From positions 26,258,365-26,322,364 of the forward strand of contig BTRK01000006.1 of assembly GCA_036245805.1 (NCBI GenBank): 64,000 nucleotides of DNA. Reading direction: 5' to 3'. Below the pieces are notes generated by a model. It was given only the letters and a program-made list of their open reading frames with translations, ran no database searches and was not told where the DNA came from. The first letter of the stretch is position 1; every line of letters starts with the position of its first letter. Of the stretch, positions 41,032 to 52,827 are shown in pieces. The position numbers and the translations under genes are program-made. This stretch comes from Pristionchus mayeri. Lineage: Eukaryota > Nematoda > Chromadorea > Rhabditida > Neodiplogasteridae.

Positions 41032-42023
41032 CCGTGCCGTATCCCCCCTGGCAGTGCACGCGCGGCGCAAGGGGGGGCGCTAATAGGAGAGGGGGGGGGG
41101 AGAGGAGAGACGCCCTCCCTTTATTGTTAGTGTATTCCTGTCTGTAGCCCTCTGGCATGTGCGAATTTGCTCTTGCGCGGAATTTTATCTTACTGTATTG
41201 AAATTTAATATGAACAAATTGTGAAACCTAGAACAATTAGGTCTCTACAATCGTTTCCATTTCATAGTGTATCTGAAACACAAATGATCCGAATCTGTCT
41301 CGAAGCACAGGAGTAGTCGATTCATTCGTGCTTCATAGAAAATTTAAGTTTAGAAGCGTTTTTCGGTTTTGTCCGTGCAATGCCAGGCGCTTAATACTGT
41401 GAATAACGAATGTGCTTAGGTATACTAAGGGCATTCAGATGCAGGTTTGGGATGGTGGTACAAGTGAAGAGGGGAGGCTTAGGCCCGCTGTGTGTAAAAT
41501 AAGAATCAGCAATGACGATCGTTTGACTAGTTGTGATTAGTGATGACAAAGGAAGGATTTTTTGAATTTTTCTATTCCGAAAATCGGCTTTAGCGTGTTA
41601 ATTAGTTTGGAAACATATGGAAGAGTTTATTCCAATCGATTCGTAATCTATTCAGGATCATTTTCCCGTCCTTCCTTTGTCAACCCTTGTTGTGATAGCC
41701 GTGGCTGTTATTCTCATATTGATTGGTGGTCCATCGACAATACCACCTACTCACTATGCAATGATGCTTTGATGCAAAGTTATTAGGAATTCCATTCTGT
41801 TGTCCACAATTCTACTATCTTATTGTAATAAATTAGGTATCCCATTGGCAACCTCTAACGTTCTTCATAATTAGAAATTCATCTTGGTTGGAACATGTCA
41901 GAGGGCTACAGACAGGAATACACTAAAGGGAGGCGTCTCTCATCTCCCCTACCCCCCCCCCCCCCCTCCTATCAGCGCTCCCCCTTGCGCCTCGCGTGCA
42001 CTGCCAGGGGGGATACGGCACGG
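41032..42023. mobile_element. Fold-back element with 130-bp inverted ends
   Basis: Inverted repeats 41032-41160 and 41895-42023 (CCGTGCCGTATCCCCCCTGG and GAGGGCTACAGACAGGAATA blocks) surround about 735 bp. The arms include G/C homopolymer runs of different length. The loop (41161-41894) is AT-rich and I find no gene in it. Confidence 0.7.
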
Positions 42024-43097
42024 TGCTCAATACTTCTACCAAAATATGTAGCATTCATCATCTTGACTATGAAATTTGAACGTCGAAATTCGAATAGTTC
42101 CAAACTTCCTGTTTCAAGAATTGGTGAAAAGTCCTAACTTTTATGGTTAAATGTTAAATCATATCTTTATATCACAGGTATCACGAGTCAGTGAAGGCCT
42201 GTGGGAACAATTCCCGACTTTTATTTTTTGTTTGGCTCCATATTGTGGTGGTAGCATACACTAGAGACAACTTCCCGAAAAATATAGGTCACAGTTCCCA
42301 GATCCGGCTTTTAGGAATTTTCCGGTTGTATAGCCGGCTCTACCGTAACTTAGCTCCAAGTTGTGCTACAAACGCGGCATTGGGCTCAAAATACGCGGAA
42401 AAATGAGACGAACAACTTTTCCGTTAACGATGAAGCTTTGGGACTGCAAGTTCAAATAAGATTAACGAAAAACTGAAATTCCAAGTATAAATAAAATCAT
42501 AGCGTCTCGGTAAGGAGCAAACCCAGTGAATTTTATTGCAGATTATGAAAGCTTGACTTCATAGGCAAATAGGAAAAATAGTAATCGGCAATTTTAGGGG
42601 GGGGGACCTTTTTCGCAATTTTGCTCCGAAGGTCGAAAACATGAGATGTCAATTTTTGAAAAATTCTCATCACACCGATTTATCATTTCAATCGATCAGA
42701 TCAGTCATTTTCTAGGATTTCTCGATCAAAGAAGCTAGACTACGTTGAAAGAGCACGACATTTTCTCACTTCAAAAAAATCGATTTTCAACCCTCCAAAT
42801 TTGCAAAATTCGTGACCATCCTGCCACGGGGGTTCCGAGACGAGTTCGTTTGAATTGGCGCAATTTTACTTAAGCCACGCCCCTTTTGATACTGTAGGTT
42901 TGGGCTATTTTGCGCGGCCTGTTTGAAAATGGGTTTTCGGGTATGTCCCACTTCATTAACTAGTTTTACGGTGATTAATAATAATAATTCCTCTCGACAA
43001 GAAGTCCCTGAAGGTGCCCAATGAGAAATGAGAGCTCATTGTTGTTCACTAATAAAACGAATAAACAATTTGAGCAATAATACTTTATCTGATATTT

Positions 43098-43646
43098 ACA
43101 ACACAAAAATACGACAAGGGACAAGATTGGTCTGGAACTCGGTGAGATCGACGTTGAGAGCTCCACCCAAACGAAGCGAAGCGGTGATGTCATAGATCGC
43201 TTCATTGTCGACCATGAATGCACAGTCGGAATGCTCGAGGGTGGTATGGGTGTAAGAATCCAGTTGTAAGGCTCAACAATAGCGGTAGAGACCTGAACGA
43301 AATAAATTATTACAGGGGAAAAACTAGACTCAAACCTGAGGAGCGGGGTAGATGGAGAACTCGAGCTTGCTCTTCTCTCCATAATCGACGGAAAGTCTCT
43401 CCATGACAAGAGAAGTGAAACCAGATCCCGTTCCACCTCCGAAAGAGTGGAAGATCAGGAATCCTTGCAGTCCAGTGCAGTTGTCAACAAGTCTGCGGAT
43501 TCTAGGTTTAAAATAATGCCAAAATAATAGCTAAACCTTTCCGATGGTGTAGTGTCTCCTAGCATGGTTGTTAGCGGCATCCTCCTTGCCAATAGTCATC
43601 TTCTCGGGGTGGAAAAGCCGCTTGTACGTACCAGTTCTGACCTCAT
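43098..43646 (-). pseudogene. Alpha-tubulin gene fragment
   Basis: Three pieces of an alpha-tubulin gene in order. The first, 43646-43537, reads [35 protein letters not shown]. The second, 43501-43336, reads [17 protein letters not shown], then [17 protein letters not shown] and FSIYPAPQ. The third, 43292-43103, begins STAIVEPYN and ends [14 protein letters not shown] in a shifted frame. Introns are retained: 34 nt and 43 nt, the latter GTTTGA...TTCAG. Defects: about nine codons are missing after TIGK, there is a 1-base deletion shortly after VEPYN, and about 25 codons are missing between YDI and TASL. Both gene ends are absent; it covers roughly residues 75-265 of about 450. A TTTTCAG acceptor precedes the first piece, and the TTAA palindrome is inserted in that intron. 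It lies in the loop of a fold-back element. Confidence 0.92.
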
Positions 43647-43679
43647 CTGAAAACTAAAAGTGAAAATCACGACCATTAA

Positions 43680-45084
43680 GAGACCCTCCACGATAGAAAG
43701 TAACAATTGTGCAGGGGTCTACGGATGGCTAAAAATTCGATAATTCCCAAACTTTTTTTCTGAAGTGTGGGCCCCGAGTGCTGATTGACGGCCGCAATAA
43801 CTAAGGTTGGGGGTCGATTTCAAAAAAGTTTCAGGTATCTCCCATTTTTTGGGTCGAAAAAGTCGATATCTCCGAATGACATGGCATATAGATATTCTGG
43901 TGTATTTTCACACGTAGGAAACGAATTTCGATATCCGAGTGCGAGAAAATTCGAAATAAAAAAGTTTAGGTCGAAAAACCACTTTTTTTCAAAAAAGTCG
44001 AGTATATCGATCTAAAAATGTCCGAGGTGCACTTTTTCGATACGATTTTCGGAATCTACGTAAAAAGTTATATCTATTAAGAAATTTGCGGAATTTTAAA
44101 AATCACGTCTTTTGAGATATTGCGCTCCAAAGTATGAAAAAGACGTCAAAATGCAGAACATTGGTTCGCGCGACTCCTACAATTTTCATTCCCTATAGCT
44201 CCAATGGACTAAAAACAATATAATATATCTTATACTATCATGTTAATCAACTTTTAGGTAGTAAAGTCATATAGAACATAAATTTGAAAAAGTCGAAAAT
44301 TCGAAAATCGAAAAAAAAGTTCACAATTGATCTTGACCAAAGTGATGCCAAATGTATTTTTCATGCGCTCTAACGTGAAAATTCGGTGTCTACGAGCAAA
44401 AAAATGTCAGAAAACCACCTTTATGTAATTTTTTAAAAAATTGATAATTTTGGACCTGGAACAGAGGCTGAAAAAATGAAATTTCAGATTTGAGATTTTC
44501 TCACTTTTTCGAAGCAGAAATATGATGGAAATGATAGTATAAGACATAATGTATTGTTTTTAGTCCATTGGAGCTATAGGGAATGAAAATTGTAGGAGTC
44601 GCGCGAACCAATGTTCTGCATTTTGACGTCTTTTTCATACTTTGGAGCGCAATATCTCAAAAGACGTCATTTTTAAAATTCCGCAAATTTCATACTAGAC
44701 ATAACTTTTTACGTAGATTCCGAAAATCGTATCGAAAAAGTGCACCTCGGACATTGTTAGATAGATATACTCGACTTTTTTGAAAAAAAGTGGTTTTTCG
44801 ACCTAAACTTTTTTATTTCGAATTTTCTCGCACTCGGATATCGAAATTCGTTTTCTACGGGTGAAAATACACCAGAATATCATGTCATCTGCCATGTCAT
44901 TCGGAGATATCGACTTTTTCGACCCCAAAAATGGGAGGTACCTGAAACTTTTTTGAAATCAACCCCCATCCTTAGTTATTGCGGCCGTCAATCAGCACTC
45001 GGGGCCCACACCAGAAAAAAAGTTTGGGAATTATCGAATTTTTAGCCATCCGTGGACCTGTTACGTTCTCTCGTGGGGGGTCTC
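43680..45084. mobile_element. TTAA palindrome (GAGACC ends) in the tubulin intron
   Basis: A 1.4-kb palindrome, termini GAGACCCTCCACGATAGAAA and near complement, with TTAA at 43676-43679 and 45085-45088. Same family as 54209-55624, sharing TGTGCAGGGGTC-ACGGATGGCTAAAAATTC at the ends but with diverged inner arms. piggyBac-type target; no transposase inside. Confidence 0.88.
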
Positions 45085-45088
45085 TTAA

Positions 45089-45617
45089 GACAAAAATAAA
45101 GTGCATAAGCAATATAGGGAGAGAACCACGGCAGGGGGAATAGTTGAGAAGGGGTAAAAACGCATTTCATAGCTATTGAACATCTAAAAACACGCACGAA
45201 TAAGTAATCAAAATAAATAAGTAAAATAAAATAAGTCTAAATAAAATAAGTAATACTGATCAGTGAAAATAAAAATGCGTAGGAACTTTTACTGAATTTA
45301 ATGCGTGATGCTGCGAAAATATTTCGCGGGAAAAGAAGTGATAAGCTTTTTACTAAAGTGGGCTGATATTTTAGATTTCTAATATTTTAATAATATGTTT
45401 ATCACGAAACGATAGCTCATCACATGATACGTAAATAAAGGTCTTACGAAAAGTGAGCGAAATCAGTAAAGTATCGAAAAAATTCATCAATGTTGGGCAT
45501 ATTTGAATTCTTCACAAAATGTCCGACCGCAACGCGCCGTCAGCCGCCCCGACGCGAGCGCCTGATCATCCTAACCCAACTCGGCCTTTTCTTCAGTCGG
45601 GACCCACCGTTCTGCTT
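45089..45617. other. Loop DNA without a recognised gene
   Basis: AT-rich, with repeats of AATAAGT-AAATAAA near 45200-45260. The expected upstream tubulin exons are not here. Nothing else is supported. Confidence 0.4.
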
Positions 45618-46180
45618 AGGATTTACACAGCTTTGGAATTTAACTCGACGTGTAATTAATAGTAGTGACTGACATGAATACATACTACCATTATTAGCCC
45701 TACAGTCGTTTCCATGCCCTTCATACGTATGCTCAAACTATCAAATTCGAGGCTGTCGAAATGCTTCATAATGATATTTTGGCAAAATTTCAAAGAATTC
45801 CCGCTATTTTCGATCACTAAAAATCATTTCCGGGGCAGAATATATGGAAAAAGTTGGATTTGTCCTCATTTTCAAGACTGTTCTCAACTTCGATGTTCAA
45901 AATTTTCATATTTTTTTACAAGAACAATTTGCTGGTTTTCTCAGTGTTTCCTGTCTCTGCGGTCATCAAAATGATTTTTAGTGATCGAAAATAGCGGGGA
46001 TTCTTTGAAATTTAGTCAAAATATCATTATGAAGCATTTCGACAGCCTCGATTTTGCTAGTTCGAGCATGTGTATGAAGGGCATGGAAACGACTGGAGGG
46101 CTAATAATGGTAGTATGTATTCATGTCAGTCACTACTATTAATTACACGTCGAGTTAAATTCCAAAGCTGTGTAAATCCT
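45618..46180. repeat. 0.56-kb palindrome within the larger element
   Basis: Ends AGGATTTACACAGCTTTGGA and complement, centre near 45898. Arms share CTACCATTATTAGCCCT-CAGTCGTTTCC and GCTATTTTCGATCACTAAAA. It abuts the inner end of the right arm of the 42176-46838 element. Confidence 0.75.
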
Positions 46181-46838
46181 GAGCTGGATGGTCACTATTT
46201 TTGCAAATTTGGAGGGTTGAAAATCGATTTTGTTGAAGTGAGAAAATGTCGTGCTATTTCAACGTCATCTAGCTTCTTTGATCGAGAAATCCTAGAAAAT
46301 GACTGATCTGATCGATTGAAATGATAAATCGGTGTGATGAGAATTTTTCAAAAATTGACATCTCATGTTTTCGACCTTCGGAGCAAAATTGCGAAAAAAG
46401 TCCCCCCCCCTAAAATTGCCGATTACTATTTTTCCTATATGCCTATTAAGTCAAGCTTTCATAATCTGCAATAAAATTCACTGGGTTTGCTCCTTACCGA
46501 GACGCTATGATTTTATTTATACTTGGAATTTCAGTTTTTCGTTAATCTTATTTGAACTTGCAGTCCCAAAGCTTCATCCTTAACGGAAAAGTTGTTCGTC
46601 TCATTTTTCCGCGTATTTTGAGCCCAATGCCGCGTTTGTAGCACAACTTGGAGCTAAGTTACGGTAGAGCCGGCTATACAACCGGAAAATTCCTAAAAGC
46701 CGGATCTGGGACCTGTGACCTAGATTTTTCGGGAAGTTGTCTCTAGTGTATGCTACCACCACAATATAAAGCCAAAAAAAAAAAGTCGGGAATTGTTCCC
46801 GGGGTGTGGTTTTTTCCTCCACTGACTCATGATGCATG

Positions 46839-47298
46839 TGATATATCTATCAATGGATGGCTGGACGAAGTCAGGGCATAGTTCAATTTTGAGAAAATGT
46901 ATTCATTCACTGTACACCAAAAGTCGAAATTTTGGCTATGTTGACCTTTATTCAACAATTCTGAAAATCTTTGTTTTCTAAATGATGAAAAGGCTTGTGC
47001 TCAAATGTATCTCTGTAATTTGAAGCACCATAGTGTAACATGGAAGCGCACTTATCTAGGCACCAGTCTGAATGATCCTCGAAGCAGGAAACAAACAGTC
47101 ACGTGGGCTTAACCATGTATAAAAACTCGGGATCGCTAGAGTCGTTTAAACGCTTTTGGGGGGAACGTAGAATTTCAGTACCGTAGTATTATATTTCGCG
47201 GCTTCACACCATGGCTGTATGGAGATAGCATGATACTCAGGCATGGCTCAATGCCAATTTTCTCGAATGTCAATATTGGGTGACGTGTTATGCATCAT
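46839..47298. other. Intergenic
   Basis: About 460 bp with no supported gene. TTTAAACATGTATAAAAACGCGG-like sequence (47115-47130) is shared with 23165-23190. Confidence 0.4.
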
Positions 47299-47372
47299 TC
47301 AGGATAGTTCAGGGACTGCCCGCGAATTTGAAACTTTTTTCCCCGGAGGGGTACTTTAATATTTGTAATTAA

Positions 47373-48993
47373 AATGCATTCTCTGTAAGAACGGGACAGT
47401 CGACAAGAGGGGGTGGCACAATGCTCCAAAGCGATCGAATCGAGCTGAAACTTGGGGAAGGTAACTCTGATGGGTAGGGTACTCTTCCACCGAAATGGGA
47501 GTACGGTAGCTCAACTTTTTGACCTACCAAAATCGAAAAATAAATGTCAACATCGAGTGACGTGTTATACATCATTCGTAAGAGCATCAAAAGTTATGCC
47601 TAGATCTATGCTGAAGTGAGGATTGGTGCAGTTCCACGCTAATTAGAGCTAATTAAGTGCTTGTCTGGACAGTTTTCCGGATGAAAGTAATTGATGTCGT
47701 CATTAGTACGGAAAATCCTTATGACCAGTAGGTCCCATTTTTAATTCTCTATCGACCTATTAAGTTTAATTTACGAATTTCGAGCACCGATAATGCGCTG
47801 CAGAGCATTTTCTATCACGCAATCGTCGACCAAGGTTCGAATCCTCCCCGATGCATAATTTTTGCCCATTTTTTCTGCTCGTATTTGCACTTCACATGAA
47901 CGTTGCAGACACTCTTGAAGGTTTATTGAATGTTTTCTCGTTAGTTTGCTTCGAATTTCCTCTCCAGAAGACCCGGTGGATTTGCTCATTCCGTAGTGTA
48001 TCGCTCCCCCCCCCCTCACTTCCCCCTCGCATCTATCGTACCCTCACCCTTAGTAACTATTTTTACATTCTTTCTCTTTACACGCAGACTTTGTGTTATG
48101 CCGTGATCAGACATGCCTGATATTAGTCCCAGAGAAAAAGAGATGAAGTCTACGCGTAGACTTTGGGCTCTGTCTACTTGCACGCTGTCATGTAAAGGCA
48201 ACCTTCGAGACTAAGGACCGAAAATTACAAAAATAGAAAAATTTTGTTCACCATTTTTCAGACACATGAAACCACCCAACCTGGTTAAGCAAAAAATCTG
48301 ATTTCTTGCAAGTTTATGCAGAAACTCTAATAGAACTACTGTGCGAAATTGCGAGATTTGGCGATTCTTTATAACCTTGTTGCATGCGAATACTCGGGGA
48401 GGGTCAGTGGGGAAGGAATGCTTTCATGATGTTTGAGGAAAAATAGTGCATCGCCAGATTTGCACTAAACCAACATAGTATCATCATTCGGACAAGTTAT
48501 GTACATTTATCATTGAATTGGGGTCATTTGGCTTTAAATGTTCGTGTTCGGATAATGCGATTTTTGAGTCAGACTACTTCTGAACAGCCACTCCACTCTG
48601 ACCATCCCTGAGTATTCGCATGCAACACGGGTATAAAGAATCGCCAAATTTTTCGATTTTTGCAATTTTCAGTCCGTTCGCTATAAAACTTGGAACATTG
48701 TTGTTCCAACACGGCAGTATGATACCTGTGAAAGTTTGACCCTTTAGCTCAATTTGTTCCGTTGATATAGCCAAAAAAACGAAATCTGTGAGGTCTCGGA
48801 AAATCGATTTTCCGATTCTCATCGAGAAGCACCAAACACGCTGGGTAGTGGATTCGCATCATCGGGGGAGGTACTCTCATCAAAATGAATTTGACTTCAT
48901 AGCTCAGTTCGGCTGAGGATTAAAAAAATCAAATCGAAAGAACTCCGGGAAAATAAATTTTGTAACCCGTGACATTTAGGTTTCAGCACATCG
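47373..48993 (+). repeat. 1.62-kb segmental duplication, copy 2
   Basis: Counterpart of 31320-32940; identity stops after TTTCAGCACAT at 48993. Small differences include homopolymer length in the poly-C run (48008-48017) and scattered single bases such as the G/A change in the GATGGTC context near 48603. Confidence 0.85.
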
Positions 48994-49019
48994 CTCCCCC
49001 ACTCTCTTCCCTTCGCATC

Positions 49020-49665
49020 TATCTCCTCACCCTCCTATTCCCTCACCTTCCCAATCCCAGTCAGTGTTTTGGAGTTCCAAAAGTTGACGGCTATTCAGTC
49101 TTTCATATTCCCTGAAAAGTTTTGTTCCATCCATATTCCTTTCCGAGAACATTAATTTATCGGGAGAGATTTTCGTTCGAGTTATAATCCCCTCGTCTCT
49201 CCTTGTACCTGGCCGATGCCTTCTTCCTCTTGAAGAGTATACCCTTTGTCCACCTTCGGAAGACCATCGTCGACCGATAATTCCAGCTCCCTCACAACAT
49301 TGCCCACCTCGGGAATTTATATTCGACTTTGAGCGATCCCTTCGCGTCGAGCCTTGAACTTGCGCAGTGATGTCTCTCATCGACATTTTCAAGGGGGAAC
49401 ACTGTGATTCCTCTCGAGGACATGCGCTTCCAGATACTCCAGTATTTTGAGCATTCACTGCATGTGATTACCGGGCATGCAGAAAGACCGTCATCATCAG
49501 ATGGTCGAGTCTCTTTCGGAGCAGATGTCCTCCAGAAATGATCTCTCCCTCCTCTGCGACATGCCCTCCCGTTGACATTATCCACAACGATCCTTCGTTT
49601 TCGCCATCTACGAATGAATCGTAGGGAAAGAACACTCGTTCTTCGATCTCCATGTGGCCAGATCT
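49020..49665 (-). pseudogene. Unrecognised gene fragment, cysteine motif present
   Basis: Between the duplicated segment and the right arm, all three minus-strand frames are partly open and codon-like. One frame reads RIVVDNVNGRACRRGGRDHF and then VITCSECSKYWSIWKRM with HHCASS further on. The C-x2-C...W...C layout is reminiscent of a CW-type or similar zinc-binding domain. Another frame at 49458-49027 carries KISPDKLMFSERNMDGTKLF and is rich in Arg/Gly/Ser. The frames overlap without splice signals that would join them convincingly, so I regard this as a captured, decaying piece of a host gene. The identity of the gene is unknown and the zinc-domain suggestion is weak. Confidence 0.4.
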
Positions 49666-50526
49666 CGAAGGATCTCGAAGGTTGCCTTTACATGACAGCG
49701 TGCAAGTAGACAGAGCCCAAAGTCTGCGCGTAAACTTCATCTCTTTTTCTCTGGGACTAATATCAGGCATGTCTGATCACGGCATAACACAAAGTCTGCG
49801 TGTAAAGAGAAAGAATGTAAAAATAGTTACTAAGGGTGAGGGTACGATAGATGCGAAGGGGAAGTGAGGGGGGGGGAGCGATACACTACGGAATGAGCAA
49901 ATCCACCGGGTCTTCTGGAGAGGAAATTCGAAGGAAACTAACGAGAAAACATTCAATAAACCTTCAAGAGTGTCTGCAACGTTCATGTGAAGTGCAAATA
50001 CGAGCAGAAAAAATGGGCAAAAGTTATGCATCGGGGAGGATTCGAACCTTGGTCGACGACTGCGTGATAGAAAATGCTCTGCAACGCATGATTGGTGCTC
50101 GAAATTCGTAAATTGAACTTAATAGGTCGATAGAGAATTAAAAATGGGACCTACTGGTCATAAGGATTTTCCGTACTAATGACGACATCAATGACTTTCA
50201 TCCGGAAAACTGTCCAGACAAGCACTCAATTAGCTCTAATTAGCGTGGAACTGCACCAATCCTCACTTCAGCATAGATCTAGGCATAACTTTTGATGCTC
50301 TTACGAATGATGTATAACACGTCACTCGATGTTGACATTTATTTTTCGATTTTGGTAGGTCAAAAAGTTGAGCTACCGTACTCCCATTTCGGTGGAAGAG
50401 TACCCTACCCATCAGAGTTACCTTCCCCAAGTTTCAGCTCGATTCGATCGCTTTGGAGCATTGTGCCACCCCCTCTTGTCGACTGTCCCGTTCTTACAGA
50501 GAATGCATTTTAATTACAAATATTAA

Positions 50527-50772
50527 AGTACCCCTCCGGGGAAAAAAGTTTCAAATTCGCGGGCAGTCCCTGAACTATCCTGAACTGCAGGCCCTAGCGC
50601 GGGAATTCAAAATTTATTTTTGATTTATACTGTAAATCGATCACCTAAATCTATTACAGTAATTTTTAGTACCGCGAATTCAATTTTTTTGAATTCCCGC
50701 GCTAGGGCCTGCAGTTCAGGATAGTTCAGGGACTGCCCGCGAATTTGAAATTTTTTTCCCCGGAGGGGTACT
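50527..50772. mobile_element. TTAA-flanked palindromic MITE (AGTACCCCTCC ends)
   Basis: A 246-bp element, termini AGTACCCCTCCGGGG and complement, long hairpin arms with CTGAACTATCCTGAACTGCA, centre near 50648. Flanked by TTAA at 50523-50526 and 50773-50776; the second TTAA also starts the next MITE. Confidence 0.8.
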
Positions 50773-50776
50773 TTAA

Positions 50777-51003
50777 AGTTACCGGACGAGGACGAAACCC
50801 TGATCTGACCCTGATCTGGTCGCGTGTTCGAGAGAGTATGCAAAAGTGAGAGAGCGCGGGATTACGCTGATCATTTCCGGCTTTCCCTTGAAGCTATTAT
50901 TGATTTTTAGCATTTTTGTGTATTCATTCTCAACTAATTCAGCCATCGGCTATTCGATGGAGGACAAAAAATAGGGAGTCAATTTTGTCCTCGTCCGGTA
51001 ACT
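50777..51003. mobile_element. TTAA-flanked MITE (AGTTACCGGACGAGGAC ends)
   Basis: A 227-bp element with perfect 17-bp inverted ends and TTAA at 50773-50776 and 51004-51007. Inverted relative to the copy at 2533-2741. Confidence 0.82.
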
Positions 51004-51007
51004 TTAA

Positions 51008-51844
51008 TGTAAGAGCGGTTTTAAACTTCCCGGTAACAGAAATGCTAGTTTGCGATTCACCAGTTTTTTTTCGGTGCTAGAGGCTCTTATGTGGAATATC
51101 CTGCCAGATCAGTCCCTCGCTACTTGTAGTCAGACACTGCGTTTTCTACTGCGTGTGATTATCGTGGGGCCTTTCTCTCACTCATTTCCAATAACCATTC
51201 GATAATGGGGCGGTGCATATTGGAAATGTATTTCTTATTGGATTTTCCAATAACAATTGGAAATCGAACGAGGGAGGAGGAAATTGCAGGTATATTGATC
51301 GATGAAACTCAACTGAATCAAATGTTCCAATGAAGTGACCCACACGATCAAATCACTCGTTCAAAATGATCAGTTCTCGATATTCAGTTCTCGATATCTA
51401 TATATCCAAATATACTATAGAGAGAAACCATATTTTCTGTCACAAAATCTGGCGCATTTAATTGGATTCTCTGCGAGTCTATTGTGTGGTAATTGGATTA
51501 GCGAGAGAGTGCGGGGAGAGGGGAGGGTGGAATTTCATTAGTGGGAGGGAGAGGGGGAGGGGAATTATTCATTCATTTCGTCCCTTCTCCTCCGTGGTGA
51601 GGGGTCTCTCACCCTCATTTTCCAAATCAGTCTGAGAGGAGCGCTGGCTGAGGAAGGTTGCGCGGGAAGGAGCTGCGATTTGGAGGAGGAGGAGTGAGTG
51701 GGGAAAGGGAGGGGGATCCTACCTAGCTTTCAGGATTCGGGGATTGGAGCAAGATTATATTGTTGAATGAAACAAAATTGACCCAAGAATTGAAGTTTAC
51801 AAGGGAGGATCAGGTACTCGGGGAGCTACAGTATCCAATGTAAT
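51008..51844. other. Intergenic, no gene seen
   Basis: Mixed AT-rich and AG-rich sequence (51510-51720). No exon supported. Confidence 0.4.
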
Positions 51845-52215
51845 CTCAGGCAATCTCTCTTACATTAACCCCTCCCTTCCTGGAACCGTGACAAGACGAG
51901 AAGGGAGGGAATCCTGCTTACAGTACTCTCCCTTCTTGTAACCGTGCCAAGAAGAGGCGGAAGGGATCCTCGCTTTCAGTAACTCTCCCTTCTTGGAACC
52001 GTGCCAAGAAGATAATTCAGGCAATCTCTCTTACAGTAACCCATCCCTTCCTGGAACCGTGACAAGACGAGAAGGGAGGGAATCCTGCTTACAGTACTCT
52101 CCCTTCTTGGAACCGTGCCAATAAGATAATTCAGGCAATCTCTCTTACAGTGACCCCTTCCTTCCTGGAACCGTGCCAAGAAGAGAAGGGAGGCAATATC
52201 GCTTACAGTAACCAC
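51845..52215 (+). repeat. Minisatellite, about 60-bp unit
   Basis: About six imperfect copies of a unit with CTTACAGTAAC-CTCCCTTC-TGGAACCGTG-CAAGA. Two slightly different unit types alternate, suggesting a higher-order repeat of about 120-170 bp. The 79-codon minus-strand frame across it is an artefact of the array. Confidence 0.8.
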
Positions 52216-52428
52216 GCTTCATTTTCCTTATGTATTTTCTCAAGGGGCCGTGTGAAATGAGAGAACTACGAGCGGTTCAACCACTTAACGTGAAATACTT
52301 TACTTTGATATCAAGAAAGAGTTAAAGCATTGGTACGAATTGTAAGAATTATAAAACAAATAATGGATGAGCGGAATCTGAGTTGATGTGATAAACTAGA
52401 ACTAATTGATAGAATTCCATAGAGTTAA

Positions 52429-52827
52429 CTACAGTTCTTCATTCACAGAATGCGAAGTTGTGTCTCCAACAACGTCCTCCGTCTCATTCGAGCCGAAGAG
52501 TTCCACCAGTTGCATCTAAATAGCTAGCTATTGCTGACAATGAGATATTATTCATTTGACATGAGCTCCACTACAGCAGAGATTCTGAACCTTGCAATGC
52601 AATTGAGATGAACATCAATTGATAAGGTATGGCAGGGTGGATGAACTGGCCTGATAGAGATGGGCCATTTCCTGCTGCCTGTCATTGATTAGGGAGTGAT
52701 CGGCCACGTCCAGTGAATGGACCTTCAGCTGGTGATTCACTATGTTCACCTTCCTGTACGATTCATGAGTGCAACTCCCGATCTTGCACTGGAATCGATT
52801 CATCTGCAAAGGTCTCTCATCTAACAT
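52429..52827 (-). pseudogene. 3' part of a C2H2 zinc-finger gene
   Basis: A minus-strand coding stretch (about 52827-52620) contains CKIGSC, 12 residues, then HQLKVH, a good C2H2 finger, followed by HSLINDRQQEMAHLYQAS. Downstream, an acceptor TATTTAG precedes a terminal-exon-like ORF, 52515-52429 (MQLVELFGSNETEDVVGDTT..., stop TAG). The finger segment is preceded by a CCTTTGCAG acceptor at about 52802-52811. A 6.9-kb palindrome starts 15 bp upstream. Across it, at 59841-59730, another cysteine-containing exon (CTKCNKG, HVSFH) continues the gene. An in-frame stop near the junction and lack of a clear donor suggest the gene is now broken. Confidence 0.5.

Larger units (their letters stand above)
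42176..46838. mobile_element. 4.7-kb palindromic element carrying an alpha-tubulin fragment
   Basis: Arms 42176-42828 and 46188-46838 are inverted repeats: GAGTCAGTG ends, GGGAACAATTCCCGAC, TCCGGTTGTATAGCCGGCTC and AATCGATTTTCAACCCTCC blocks. The loop contains the tubulin pseudogene (43098-43646), a younger TTAA palindrome (43680-45084), and a smaller palindrome (45618-46180). Intact tubulin introns show DNA-level, not mRNA-level, capture. A related arm piece lies at about 21245-21360. Confidence 0.75.
47299..50586. mobile_element. Palindromic element carrying a gene fragment
   Basis: Arms of about 0.9 kb (47299-48212 and 49661-50586) are nearly identical inverted copies. The loop contains the rest of the 1.62-kb duplicated segment (to 48993) and a host-gene-like fragment (49020-49665). 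The left arm starts CAGGATAGTTCAGGGACTG, the same sequence found in the MITE at 50527-50772, so the outer ends are overlapped by that MITE family. Confidence 0.75.

Noticed and set aside
42975..43436. 153-codon frame on the minus strand over the tubulin fragment
   Set aside because: It joins tubulin exons, the intron and out-of-frame sequence; the tubulin reading lies in other frames, so it is not a separate gene.
51845..52215. CRISPR-like array
   Set aside because: Units are imperfect and contiguous with no unique spacers, in a eukaryotic context. It is a minisatellite.
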